DNA from: Salticus scenicus
Lineage: Eukaryota; Arthropoda; Arachnida; Araneae; Salticidae
NCBI GenBank assembly: GCA_963930645.1
Contig: OZ005652.1
Span: 264,013,356 to 264,077,355, forward strand
Length of the DNA: 64,000 bases
Direction: 5' to 3'
Shown here in pieces: positions 1-12,499 of the stretch. Position numbers and translations under genes: made by a program. The notes beneath the pieces were generated by a model, which was not told where the DNA came from, did not search any database, and saw only the letters and a list, made by a program, of their open reading frames with translations. The stretch's first letter is position 1. Every line of letters begins with the position of its first letter.

Positions 1-1706
1 ATTTTAATTGCAAATTAAATTTTATTCTAACACGTAATCTTTCAATAGATGATAGGAGTTTCCATAGCAACAAAATACATTTGAAGGAACTAAAAAAATA
101 CTTTTTCTTTTTCTTTTTACTTCCATCTGGAAGTAATTAATGTCACATGATCTTGAACTGGGGTTAAAAATTGCAAATTTCAAAGTGCTTCATTTTTCCT
201 TTTTCGAGCACAACACTTAATATACAACCTATTCAGCACAAAACCAACCTGCAGTTAAAATTTCATCAATTTTCATTAATAAACAAAGCAGTTACATTTT
301 AATTGCAAATTAAATTTTATTCTAACACGTAATCTTTCAATAGATGATAGGAGTTTCCATAGCAACAAAATACATTTGAAGAAACTAAACAAATACTTTT
401 TCTTTTTACTTATATTACCCGACTACCGTGGTATATATAGGCTTTGGGGACCTAAAAAATATTTATTTTTCTTTTTACTTCCATTAACCGACTACTGTAG
501 ATAATGGAATTAGAGATTTCACGTGATTTACATGTTTTAGAATGTCCTGATTAGGTTTTCTTTTGTATCTCAGCTATTAATTAAAATAATTTCATAAGTA
601 ACACATTATTTGAAAGCTTTGTTGATTTGTGAATTGAACAGTAGATTACATTCGAAAGATATTTTAAAGTACTTTTATGTTATCGAAAGTGAAATTTGAG
701 ATTTCACCAGATTTACACGTTTTGAGGTCTCCTGATTAGGTTTTCTTTTCTATCTCAGCTATTAATTAAAATAATTTCATAAGTAATACATCATTTGAAA
801 GCTTTGTTGATCTGGAATGGAACAATAGATTACAGATATTTCTACCGCCAGATGGCGCTGTAATATTTTTAAATTTCAATATTTCAAATTCTATTTATGA
901 TTAATTTATTTCTAATACATCATTCGAAAGATATTTTAAAGTTCTTTTATATTATCGAAAGTGGAATTCGAGATTTCACCTGATTTACAATTTTAAGGTG
1001 TCCTGATTAGGTTTTCTTTTGCATCTCAGCTAATTGAGTTAGACCGTTCAAAATTGGTATATGTAGGTTAATGAGGAGGGGCTGGAAGGGTGGGGAAGGA
1101 ATAGGTGCGCGCAGCGCGCACGAGACTGCGCTGCCGAAAGCAAGGGGGACCCGGTCCGACTTTTTACCTGATGAGAAGTGATTTTTTTAATTTTCTTTTC
1201 TTAAGAATAAAAGTCTGATTTCAGAAGGAATGTGTGCGCGATGGGACCCAGTGCGAGATTTTACCCGATGATAAAATATTTTTTTTTTTTTTTAATTCTC
1301 TTAATAATAAAAGTTTGAGTTGAAAAAGAATATGCGTGCACAGCGCACGTATATCCTCACATGTGCGCGCATGGGTGTGCGCTTCCGAAGGCAGTGGGGT
1401 CCCGGTGCGAGTTTTTATCCGATGCTAAATGATATTTTTCTTTAATTCCTTTTCTTAAGAATGAAAGTTTATGAGTAATATCATGGAATTTTTTTAGAAA
1501 TCATAAGGATGGTGAAGGAATACGCGCGCGCAGCGCACGGGTCTACGCTGCCGAAGGCAGTGGGGACCCGGTGCGACATTTTTCCCGATCAGAATTTGTT
1601 TTTTCTTTTTTTATCACATGATAAAAATTAATGCAATTTTGAGAATTCATTAATTATTGTGATTCATTAAAATATAGTGACCAGCGAAGCGGGCGTAGCC
1701 TGCTAG
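1..1706 (+). mobile_element. Helitron H1 (left copy), 3' part
   Basis: The sequence ends in a short GCGGGC-GTA-GCCTGC hairpin that runs into CTAG (1703-1706) followed by T, as expected of a Helitron 3' terminus. The same 3' end recurs at 34,856 and 59,093. Inside are a ~297-bp direct duplication (1-295 and 296 onward), three ~190-bp units (about 508-1,040) that share 'cctgattaggttttctttt', and three to four ~150-bp units (about 1,048-1,640) with CG-rich palindromes around 'gtgcgcgcagcgcgcac'. No Rep/helicase coding is visible, so the copy is non-autonomous. Its 5' end lies before the window; the mirror copy shows it at 25,732. Confidence 0.75.
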
Positions 1707-1708
1707 TC

Positions 1709-3112
1709 TATATATGAGGAGCAAACATTCAAACCGTGTTTTCTCCAAAAATAAAAAAAAATTAGTTAGTGATTTTTCTGTGAACTCAACATTAAATAGC
1801 ACAAAATTATACTATTATTTTAAACCAAAATAATTTTTATCACATTATAAATGCTCTTAGAAAGTTAGGGTTTCAATCAAACAGTGTTTCCTCCAGAGCC
1901 TGTTTTCAGTCAAACTGTGATTTCTCCAGCCAACCAGTCAGTACTGCTCTTTCTGGTCGCGTGACTCGTACATGTACCAGCTTTTTATGTTTGTTTTTTC
2001 GTTAGTTTTATCTTGTTTTCTTCATTTTAGAAGAGTGTACTTTATTATTATTATTATTATTTTTTTTTTCGAATGGAAGAATTAATAGATGGTGTATTAG
2101 TGAGTACTTCTAATTATGGAACTAGAAAAATACAGAGAATTGGTGGAAAAAGAAAAGAAGCGAAAAAGAAACGATATTCAGCACCTTTAGATAACATTTA
2201 TGCTCCATGCAAACATTCTATTAATAAATACTTTTTCATGCACTGATGTTAGACCTAATGACGTTAAGAAGTTTCGGGATAGACTTTACGAAATTCCGGA
2301 CAAACAGCGACAAGATTCTATTATAGCCTCATTGATTGTTACAAAAAATGTAACTCGACGTAGACCTAATGAACCCCCCCCCCCAAAAAAAAAAAAAAAA
2401 AAAAAAAAGGTAAGAGAATTCATCTCAAACTTAAAGGCATCAGAATGACATTGACAAACTTTTACAATTGATGTATGGTGAAGAGTGAAATAATCAGCCT
2501 GTTTTTAAATGGTATAAAGATATTACTAATAACTTTAATGTAAAATATGAAGAAACAGAGGAAGCATGAAATTGCTTAAGTGAAGATATTGGTTTAAAAA
2601 TTTAAATTTCAAATTGGCTTAAAAATTTTAGTTCTTCCCTACAATTTGCATGATGATTTTTCACGCGTAAATATTTAATTTAACTTTATAATTACATAAC
2701 AAAATCGGTTCTGTTAATTACATTAAGAATGTTATTTCATCAATATTCGAGCTACATACTTTTTCATTCAAAAAATGTTTTGTCCACATTGGAAACATTC
2801 AAAACACGTTTTATCCTCTGTGTTTCGGTCAAAACATGCTTTCTCCACATTGGAAACATTCAAAACATGTTTTCTCCTCTGTGTTTCGGTCAAAACATGC
2901 TTTCTCCAAATTTCAAATACATTTTTCTAATTAACTCTAAGTTTATTAGGTAAAGTAGGCCTACAGATCTTCCTAGTAACCAATAATACAACTAAACAAA
3001 TGATAATTAGGGTCTAAGAAGGGTTATTTTTTAATTTATCAGTTTTTTGTGTTTTCTGAAAAATTGCATTTGAAGGAGAAAACACGGTTTGAATGTTTGC
3101 TCCTCATATATA
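1709..3112 (+). mobile_element. TIR transposon T1 (left copy)
   Basis: The ~38-bp terminal inverted repeats contain GAGGAGCAAACATTCAAACC on the left (1716-1735) and its complement on the right (about 3,087-3,106), flanked by TATATA. The insertion splits the first bases of Helitron H2. The interior has many copies of a motif like 'ttcaaaacatgttttctcc', including a ~60-bp unit repeated at 2,790-2,905. The length is 1.4 kb and a decayed transposase-like reading frame lies inside. Confidence 0.75.
2072..2580 (+). pseudogene. Degenerate transposase-like ORF in T1
   Basis: From the ATG at 2072 a frame reads MEELIDGVLVS... to a stop near 2,205. A frameshift then restores a second frame (2200-2448) with the pattern DVxxFRxxLYxxxDKxxQDxxIxxLI...RRRP, and a later stretch reads WYKDITNNFN. 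The order of these pieces resembles the N-terminal module of a transposase-like protein family common in arthropod genomes, which I cannot name with certainty. A C-run plus A-run at 2,375-2,408 interrupts the frame. Catalytic residues are not visible, so it is surely non-functional. The mirror copy is at 22,673-23,183. Confidence 0.45.
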
Positions 3113-3698
3113 TAAATGAATGTTTGTCTGTATGTTATTTATAAAATCGTAAACGGCTTGACCGATTTCGATCATTCTTTTTTTGTTCTTTTCCTTATAG
3201 ATCAGGGATGGTTTAGGAAAAAAAAATTGAAAAAATCTTTAAAATTAATTAAAATATGAAAATAATAAACTTATTGACTTATATTGACTTAATATAAGCC
3301 ATTTAAATTTTTAATTGTTGCCAAAAAAAGTTTACGAGACATACTTATTTATTGTTTTCAGCATAAAATGAAATATGCGTTCACGCGAAAAATAAGAAAT
3401 TACTAAATGTTAAATTGGTCGATGAGAAAATGGCACATTATAATTTTAAAATAAAATAGTAATATTACAAATCTAACATATTTCTTCTGAACTTTATTTC
3501 ACAGCATTTTTTTTTATATACCTCAACTTCAGATTTTTTTTTTTTTTTTTAGTATGGCGGATGAAACACGCTTGGCATAAAAGTTAATTCAGCATTATGG
3601 TAAAGGTATTTTCTTATTGATAATTCTTGACAATTTTTTATAATTTTGATGCTGAAGTAGATCGGACATTTTTCGCCAAGGAAAAGATAGAAAGAAAT

Positions 3699-4602
3699 AC
3701 GCAAGCGAAGTGATGACGTCACTGGCCGTTCGTGGATGCAAGAAAAATATTTAATATGTTAAACGCCCATTGGATTTTTTGTAAAAAATTATTAAAAATC
3801 GAGGGAAAATATTTCCCGATTTTAATCCGCATATTTAGGTATAGATATGTATTAGTTATCATGTCCATGCATTAGATTAAGATATTTTTGTTGTAAAATT
3901 GACAAAATTTGAATTTTTAATTTCAAAACTCTAGAAGAAAAAAAAATGGCAAACTTCCATATTCGATTGAAAACACAAACATTTAATTTCAAAGGATGAT
4001 ATTAACACAATAAATATCCAACTAATATACTGATTAAAAGGGAAATGATAAATATTCTATCATAATTTGAAGTCAAATTTGTTTTCAAATGTCTAAATAA
4101 AGTATCTGATATAAGATACTAATATGTTGTAGCGGAAGAGATTTGATATCGGTCATCCTTGGTAGAAAAATAAAATATCGCCAAATTATTTGGCGAACAT
4201 AATTTAATTCCTTTCAAAAATCATGGTTATTTTAACAACTTATTTTAAGACAGTAATGAATAATATGAAACAACATTTCGTACAATGCATATTACGAAAA
4301 TATACATCTGGCATGTATATTTTCGTATTACGTTTTTGATCACCAAATACAATAAGCGCCAAGAACGACAGAGTATTGAAATTTAAAATTAAAATTTTGT
4401 CAATTTGACAGCAAAATAACTCAATCTAACACATGCACATGATAACTAATACATATGTGTACCCAAATATGGGGATTAAAATCGGGAAATAATTTTCTTC
4501 GATTTTTAATCATTTTTTAAAAAAATCCAATGGGCGATTGACATAGGAAATCATTTTCTTGCATCCACGGACGGTCAGTGACGTCACACTTCGCTTGCGT
4601 AT
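3699..4602. mobile_element. Foldback element T2 (left copy)
   Basis: Two ~235-bp arms (3,699 to about 3,935, and about 4,372-4,602) are imperfect reverse complements. Both outer ends read 'atacgcaagcgaagtg' with a 'gacgtcac' motif. The centre is unrelated AT-rich sequence. Long arms without coding suggest a foldback MITE inside Helitron H2. I did not find a clear target-site duplication. Confidence 0.6.
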
Positions 4603-5283
4603 AGGAACAATAATCGCATAAATTATATTTTGGTCTAAAACGGCAACAAAAATTTAAAAGTCGCCAAGGGCATTAAGGCTGTACCATGATCAAGTTTACA
4701 TACTAATTTATTTATTTTCTATATACCAACTACTATTAACTAAGCATGAAGTATATATAACCACAAAATAATAATTGTCTCATGCGATAGAAGTTGCCGA
4801 TCATAGCATATTGTAATATTATATGTGGCTTGAAATTGCTGTCATTCTATGATTGATTGATTAAATCAAATAAATATAGGAAATAACTTGAGAGCAAATA
4901 TTATGTACATCACATATAATGTTGTTCATATGTAACTGGGATTCAGATATAAAAGAGCTACTTCAAATTTTTCGATACTGTCCGTATCGAAACTGTTATG
5001 TATGATAAGCAACCAAATGGAAGCCCACGGGTAAGCCATTGTCGCAGGCAATAGGGACAGGCACCGGAGATTGCAAGGACGAACAAGGCGCTGCCTAAGG
5101 CAGCGGAAACCCAAAGCAAGCTTTTGACCGATTTCAGTTTTTTTTTTTTTTTTTTTCATAAAGCATATAGAAAAGAGTTTGCCAGCGAAGCGGGCAAAGC
5201 CGTCCAAAATTGAATAAGAACTAAAATATTATTCAACAATTCGCCGGGAAATGAAAAAAAAAAAAAAAAAAAAAAAAATCATT

Positions 5284-5321
<38 letters not shown>

Positions 5322-5757
5322 AACTCATAAATATTATATGAATTTCACCACATAGTTAAAATTTTAATTAACCAGTCACCAAATTATTATTAGAACCCCA
5401 TTAATATTGTGCAATAGTGAACTCAAATCATACAAAGAAAGGTTTCGAAATAACATTCATAATTGACGACCCAGTTTTTATACTTCCACAACGCAGTACT
5501 GTTTTAGTACAGAATCCCTATGGACGAATTTTAAAATTTTATATCCATGTTGGCGATAACTTTTTATTTATTTTATTTGGCATTTTATTTTGGCTTTCAA
5601 TGAGTTACAAATTTTTTTGAGTGTACTTTATCAGACTCTGTTTTGCACAGCACCACAATGATAAGGTTTCATTTCATTACATATTATGATCAAACCGTCA
5701 GTTCCCACACATACACATCAAAATTTCCACGTGAATGAAATCGCGGGTAACAGCTAG

Positions 5758-5790
5758 TTTTGAATAAAAATCAAACCAAAATTTTGTTGA

Positions 5791-5821
<31 letters not shown>

Positions 5822-6366
5822 GTAAGCAGAAAGAGTGAAATAGTAGTTGTTTTGAATAAATACTAATTAAACAGAAAATGCTTTTATTTATTTATTTTTA
5901 TGTACTTATTCGTATAGATATCAATATCAAATATTATTACTTTCTTCTATATTCAATAGAAGAAAGTATTGGATTCGTAAAAATTTTCGACCTCAGGTTT
6001 TTGATGGAATTGTATCTCAGGAACTACTGCACAAAATTTCATACAAATTGGTATGTAGTTGCGCCTTGACATAAATTAGAGCCTATCAACTTTTGGTAAA
6101 AATTGTCTTACAGCTTGCGTTGCCATCCAGCTTTTTCCAAAATTTTAACATGGTGATATAGGACAAAATTTAGTCAACTGGGAAAATTTTTTTGTATGTG
6201 TAGGAGCCTCGCCCCCCCCCGGAAGTCCCCCCCCTCGAGGGGACTAAATTTGTTAAGATGGGTATCTTTGGAAAGGTCTCGTCAATACCTTTAAAAAGAA
6301 TGGTTGAACTATAAATGTGTGATAATTTAAAACAAATCGATTTTTTTCACTTAAAACAACAACAAC

Positions 6367-6407
<41 letters not shown>

Positions 6408-8063
6408 ATTGTAATTTTTTCTTCTTTTTAACAAAATTCTTCCATGACATAAAGATCAGTTTGGAAACATTATTATAGAAGGTGTTGCTCAAATGTGCAA
6501 CATTGAGTCAGACACATTCCTTATATACATTGCACGGTTTACTTTGTATATGCTATGTGTAGTATAACTATTACACATTCCTTGTGTATGCAAGCGTCTT
6601 TTCCGAACTACAAGTACAGATCAATGTTTTACTCCCCCTTCCTTAATAATTTTTTCCTTTCCTTCTTTCTTATTACTTTCTTCTATATGTAATACAGAGA
6701 AAGTATTGGATTCGTGAAAATTTTCGACCTCCGTTTTTTGATGGATTTACACGTTTTGGGATGTCCTGAACACGAATTGATAGTTTTTAGAAAATTTCTG
6801 TCTGTCTGTGTGTATCACGATTTTTGTGGATACTGTAGCTCCCGAACCAATGAATGAAATTTAACCAAACTTGGTAATTAGTTGGCCCCTGACATAAACT
6901 TGTGCTGATTAGATTTGGGGATTGATCGCTCAAGAGGTGGCGCTGTGATCGTATTTTTTCTAAATTTTTAACATGGCAGTATAGGACACAATTTCGTATA
7001 AATGTACATAATGAGAGTTATTCTTAACCTGTGATTCTAAAATTAACATGAATTATTGAAAATAGTAGTAGTTAATTAGGAAAAAAAATTGTGCATGTGG
7101 GGGCACCGCTTCCCCCCCCCCCGGGGGGGGGGTAAATTTTCAAGATGGGTATCTTCGGAAGGGTGTCGTCAGTACCTTTAAAACGAATGGTTGAACTATA
7201 AATATGTGATAATTTAAAACAAAGTTATCGATTTTGTTTTACTTTTAACGAAAAAAGAATCTTTTTTTTTTAAAATATTGTTACTGAGTGAATTTGTATA
7301 GGAAAATATAGAAGAAAGTCTTGTGGTGGGCACAACATTCTAGGTTTTAATTGATTTCTATTAATTTCATTCATGTGTAATCATTATTTTCTATTACAGA
7401 TTTTATCCATGAAATTTGTTACATTTCCCATTTCAACATTTCCTTAAAAATTAAATATTTCACTTGCCTCAATCTTTATGAAAATATTTTGACTATGCTT
7501 TGTCTATAATTGTGTTACTTAGATCTTGTATTCTGTTTTACTTTATGTATGTAAATGATGGTATAATTATACATCCTGAATTCTTTAATGTCAAATCATA
7601 TTTTTTAGATTTCAAATACACATCTTTATGCTTTTTGTATAGGATAATATAAAAAATGAATCTTGTGTATTAGAATGTTATCTTGCATCTTTCTAATAAT
7701 CTCAAAAACTATAAATGTTGTAAATTATTTATATTTCATTATGATATTCAGTATTCTATATTAATTTTTCTTTTAATTTTGAGTTCTGTATTAGATTTTA
7801 TGTTGTTTGGTTTGCACCATATGAAATAAGTGCATTTGTGTATTTAAATATAAAAAAAAGTAATGAAATTTTAAAAGTATTTGTAACATTTGTTTAATTT
7901 AGACATTTCATGATTTAAATGCCTTAAAAAAATTTATAGATTATTTTTTATGTGTTACTGCATTTTATGGTTTGAATTCATTCAATATTTTATAAACAAT
8001 ATTGTATGTTAATGTGAACAAAAAATCTGAAGCAATTAAGATCAATAGATTTATTTTCAGCTT

Positions 8064-8100
<37 letters not shown>

Positions 8101-8300
8101 TATTTTCTTGCAATAGTGCAGATATATGCATTTGTGCCTAGTTAAAATATAAATACATTGGTTATACTGAATATTATTTACTATTTAAAAATAATGTATT
8201 TTGAATTCGTAAATGTTAACTTCACAAACTATTCCTGCAGAAAGATTTTGGTGTTGATGAAGCTTGTCGCAGAAAGCATAATAAATTTCTGCCACAGGGG
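5758..8300 (-). mobile_element. Element B (left copy), interrupted
   Basis: B is the same 2.3-kb family as A (8,347-10,702). The visible pieces are 5,758-5,937 and 7,345-8,300, and the terminus 'ctgccacagggg' ends at 8,300. The pieces are continuous in A, so the family-E block (about 5,938-7,344) and the two Helitrons are insertions into B. The rest of B lies left of the window. No coding is seen. Confidence 0.8.
5938..7344. mobile_element. Family-E block (left copy, two E units)
   Basis: This block holds two members of the repeat family that recurs at 11.2, 14.2, 17.9, 26.9 and 46.9 kb. Each has a hairpin such as 'tactttcttctata...tagaagaaagta' at one end, a stretch 'ggattcgtgaaaattttcg', a 'caccaagtttggttaaattt'-type stretch, a GC-homopolymer patch, and 'gaagaaagtcttgtggtggg' at the other end (near 7,325). 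ATT/AAT and A runs pad the block. It interrupts B, because A is continuous at this site. Confidence 0.65.
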
Positions 8301-8346
8301 TAAAGACCTCTTATCATTGGCTGTGAAATAGGTAGTAACAGACCAT

Positions 8347-10459
8347 CCCCGTGGCAGAAACACGACGACACGGCGACAATGTCGCAGAAACGGAAATGTT
8401 CTTGCAGAAAGATTTTACTTAAGTCAAATAAATTTTGCCATTGTGTTAAAAAGAGAGAGAGAGAGAAAGAAACTCAAAGAATGGTTTATAAACTGTTCTG
8501 CAGAACAAATTTTCGTTTCTGCAGATACGATCGCCTCAATCCTGAATAAGGAGAGGAGATAAAGCGGATGTAACTCACTTGGGTTAGCTTTGATATGGCA
8601 TGCATTAGCGATTCGTGATGCGGTGATATGAATCGGTGTATCGAGACTTTTCACTGGTAACCTCTTCACATCGGAACTTCATTTTCGTGTTTCCAAACTC
8701 TGTTTTCGCGCCGCGCCTGCCGCTCGTGTCGTGTGTATTTATTATTGTATTGCAAAAAGATGTTTTTTCGAAAGAATGGGCTCTGCGACCTTTTTCCGAA
8801 TTTCATATTTCATGCATTTTCGGATTCATGCATAAAAAAATAGCTGCATCCAGTGATTTTTTTTTTTTTTTTTTTTTTTGAATGAGTGCGTGATTGCTGC
8901 TGAACCGATTTCCATACATTTTCTGATTTACGCACGACAAATTAGTTGCATCTAGTGATTTTTTTTCTTTAATGTATGCGAAGCGTGCACACGTGCATGG
9001 TAGTAAATACACGTAATTTTTTAAAAGCTGCATTAATTTTATGTTGGTTCAAACTATGCAATACATTTCACAAATATATACAGAAATAAGACTATGGAGA
9101 AATTTGTAACGTCTGTAGTTATACGCAAAAAAGAAAAAGGGGAAAAAAAAAAAAAAAAAAAAAAAAAAAGAAGCTTCAAACTTTGCTTCAAAAAATAGAA
9201 AATTAAAAAATTAATCTTAAAAATACTTTATTGATTTTTAGCATTTTATATGTAGTAAAAGACTTTAGCAATAAATATTAATGGGTATCTTAAGTTATAA
9301 AATTGGTAACTTTTCTAATTTTTTTCTTTACCAATCATTGATTATTTTAATTGTGATTAAAATTCTTAGCTTTAAATTTTGTTTTTTAAGCATATGAAGT
9401 CGTTAACAAATTATTAATTTATTTTACAAAAATACTCTTATCATTAGTTTTTACAACTCGTTCATTTCATTTTTTAAACATTTGAATTTTTTAAAAAATG
9501 TTTATTTTTTTAATTGAAATATTGCAAATTAAGTAGTTATTTTGAATAAAAATCAAACCAAAGGTTTTGTTGAATATATATATATATTGTAAGCAAAAAA
9601 ATTTTATCTAATAGTAGTTGTTTTGAATAAATACTAAGTAAACAGTAAATGCTTTTATTTATTATTATTTATTTACTTATTTGTATAGATATCAATATCA
9701 GATATTACTTTTAATTGATTTTTATTTATTTCATTCATCTGTAATCATTATTTTCTATTATAGATTTTATCCATGAAATCTGTTACATTTCAGATTTCAA
9801 CATTTCCTTAAAAATTAAATATTTCACTTGCCTCAATCTTTATGAAAATATTTCGACTATGCTTTGTCTATAATTGTGTTACTTAGATCTTGTATTCTGT
9901 TTTACTTTATGTATTTAAATGATGGTATAATTATACATTCTGAATTCTTTAATGTCAAATCACGTTTTTTAGATTTCAAATTCACATCTTTATGCTATTT
10001 GTATATAATACAAAAAAATTAATCTTGTTTATTAGAATGTTATCGTGCATCTTTCTAATAATCTCAAAAACTATAAATGTTGTAAATTATTTATATTTCA
10101 TTATAATATTCAGTATTCTTTATTAATTTTTACTTTTAATTTGTTGTATTTTAATTTTGAGTTCTGTATTATATTAATATTTTATGTTGTTTGGTTTGCA
10201 CCTTATGAAATAAGTGCATTTGTGTATTTAAATATATATATTTAATATAAAAAAAAGTAATGAAATTTTAAAAGTATTTGTAACATTTGTTTAATTTAGA
10301 CATTTCGTGATTTAAATGCCTTAAAAAAATTTGCAGATTATTTTTGATGTGTTACTGCATTTTATGGTTTGAATTCATTGAATATTTTATAAACAATATT
10401 GTACATTAATGTGAACAAAAAATCTGAAGCAATTAGATCAATAGATTTATTTTCACCTT

Positions 10460-10503
<44 letters not shown>

Positions 10504-10702
10504 TATTTTCTTGCGATAGTGCAGATATATGCATTTGTGCCTAGTTAAAAGTTAAATACATTGGTTATACTTAATATTATTTACTATTTAAAAATAATTT
10601 ATTTTGAATTCGTAAATGTTAACTTCACAAACTATTCCTGCAGAACGATTTTGGTGTTGATGAAGCTTGTCGCAGAAAGCATAATAAATTTCTGCCACGG
10701 GG
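8347..10702 (-). mobile_element. Element A (left copy), full length 2.36 kb
   Basis: The outer ends are CCCCGTGGCAGAAA (8347) and its complement TTTCTGCCACGGGG (ending 10,702), so it has 14-bp TIRs. Subterminal sequence is studded with TTCTGC/GCAGAA motifs ('tgtcgcagaaac', 'ttctgcagaa'). The rest is AT-rich with A-runs at about 9,145 and 10,464. No transposase frame is visible, so it looks non-autonomous. A 46-bp spacer (8,301-8,346) separates it from B. Confidence 0.75.
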
Positions 10703-11210
10703 CTCTAGTCTTATACTCTACCCCAAATGGGGTAGGGTAGGAGTTTCTGAGATTATAGCAATTTATCAGGCCTTGCAGCGTTCTTAAAATTTTACGCTCA
10801 TTTTATTATATTGTCACTACCATTTTAAAATAATACTTTTTTACATAATATTTTAGCAATGAAATATTCAAGAAATATTTATTTTTGACTATAATGATGA
10901 CAAGATAATAAAACACATGTAAAATTTTAGGGACGCTGAAAGGTCTGCTGCAGTCCAATAACGCAATTACTCAAAATTGTTAGTCATTGGATATTTTAAA
11001 AAGATTTGTAAGATACTAAATACAAAGCCGACACTGAGAAAAATTAAATACTTTAGAAAAATTAAAAAAATTCTAGTATTAAACTAATAACTCATTTTAT
11101 AAACTGGATACTATAAACTCTCGATTATCCGCGATCTTCCCTGCTTTTCGTTTTTGCAACGATAAATTACGTCTACAATTAGGTTTAAAACTAAAAGTTA
11201 TGAAAAAACT
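10703..11210. other. Unique-looking spacer, nothing recognised
   Basis: About 500 bp beginning 'ctctagtcttatactctac' immediately inside arm 1. It has a small palindrome, 'taccccaaatggggta' (about 10,718-10,733). I see no ORF or repeat-family match within this window. Confidence 0.5.
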
Positions 11211-11865
11211 AGTATGTTGTGGCCACCACAAGACTTTCTTCTATATTTACCTATACATATTCAATCAGTAACAATATTAAAAAAAAAAAAAAAAAAACAA
11301 GTACGTTTTTTTTTTTTTTTTTTTTTTTTGTTAAAAGTGAAAAAAATCGATAACTTTGTTTTAAATTATCACAGATTTATAGTTCAACCATTTGTTTTAA
11401 AGGTATTGACGAGATCTTTCGAAAGATACCCATCTTGAAACTTTGCCCCCCCGGGTGGGAACTTCCCCCCCCGTTGGGGGGCAACCGATGCCCCCACATG
11501 CACAAAAATTTTTTCCTAGTTAACTACTACTATTATCAACCTGATCTTTCGAAAGATACCCAATGTGAAAATTTACCCCCCCTGGGGGGGTATTTCCCCC
11601 TAGGGGGGGAAGCGATGCCCCCCATGCAGAAAATTTTTTTCCTAGTTACATACTACTATTATCAATAATTCATATTAATTTTACAATCACAAGTTTAAAA
11701 CAACTCTAATTATGCACATTTATACGAATTTTTGTCCTATGCTGCCATGTTAAAAATTTAGATAAAATGCTATCACAGCGCCACCTGTTGAGCTATTGAT
11801 CCCCAAACGTAATCAGCACCAGTTTATGTCGGGGACCAACTAAATACCAAGTTTGGTTAAATTTC

Positions 11866-11906
<41 letters not shown>

Positions 11907-12468
11907 CGATATTTTTCTGTTTCTTTTTGTTAAAAGTAAAAAAAATCGATAACTTTGGTTTAAATTATCACAGATTTATCGTTCAACCATTCGTTTTAAA
12001 GGTATTGACGAGATCTTTCGAAAGATACCCATCTTGAAACTTTGCCCCCCCGGGTGGGAACTTCCCCCCCCCCCGGTGGGGGGGCAACCGATGCCCCCAC
12101 ATGCACAAAATTTTTTTCCTAGTTAACTACTACTATTATCAACCTGATCTTCCGAAAGATACCCAATGTGAAAATTTACCCCCCCTGGGGGGGTATTTCC
12201 CCCTAGGGGGGAAAGCGATGCCCCCCATGCAGAAAATTTTTTTCCTAGTTACATACTACTATTATCAATAATTCATATTAATTTTACAATCACAAGTTTA
12301 AAACAACTCTAATTATGCATATTTATACGAATTTTTGTCCTATGCTGCCATGTTAAAAATTTAGATAAAATGCTATCACAGCGCCACCTGTTGAGCTATT
12401 GATCCCCAAACGTAATCAGCACCAGTTTATGTCGGGGACCAACTAAATACCAAGTTTGGTTAAATTTC

Positions 12469-12499
<31 letters not shown>

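Larger units (their letters stand above)
1707..5757 (+). mobile_element. Helitron H2 (left copy), nested
   Basis: It starts with TC directly after the H1 CTAG and ends CTAG (5754-5757) after 'tcgcgggtaacag', followed by T. The two Helitrons therefore abut with no spacer. The early sequence ('aatgaatgtttgtctg' at 3,115, then a 'cgatttcgat' stretch) is of the type seen at 5' regions of arthropod Helitron-like repeats. T1 is inserted in its first bases and T2 in its middle. A second 3'-end-like block lies at about 5,040-5,205 ('gccagcgaagcgggc'). No long ORF survives. Confidence 0.7.
1..10702 (+). repeat. Arm 1 of giant inverted repeat
   Basis: This is the reverse complement of 14,563-25,254. 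Position 1 pairs with 25,254, and the inner edge at 10,702 pairs with 14,563. Every nested element occurs in mirror order on both arms. The differences I saw are mainly homopolymer lengths (for example the A-run at 10,464-10,500 against a shorter T-run near 14,765) and a few substitutions (for example near 8,719 against 16,530). The arm begins before the window, so its outer end is not visible. The inner edge coincides exactly with a transposon terminus. Confidence 0.97.

Noticed and set aside
1158..1200. 'acctgatgagaag' as a further hammerhead core
   Set aside because: No complementary stem II followed by GAAA is found downstream, so the fold cannot be drawn.
6357..6404. Poly-Ile/Val frame at 6,253-6,492 and its mirror at 18,754-18,993
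   Set aside because: It is the translation of an AAT/AAC microsatellite inside a family-E block.
8424..8881. Overlapping 81-aa frames on both strands, duplicated at 16,363-16,823 and near 26,396-26,823
   Set aside because: They lie in the subterminal region of elements A/B, overlap each other antisense and end in homopolymers; they are repeat translations.
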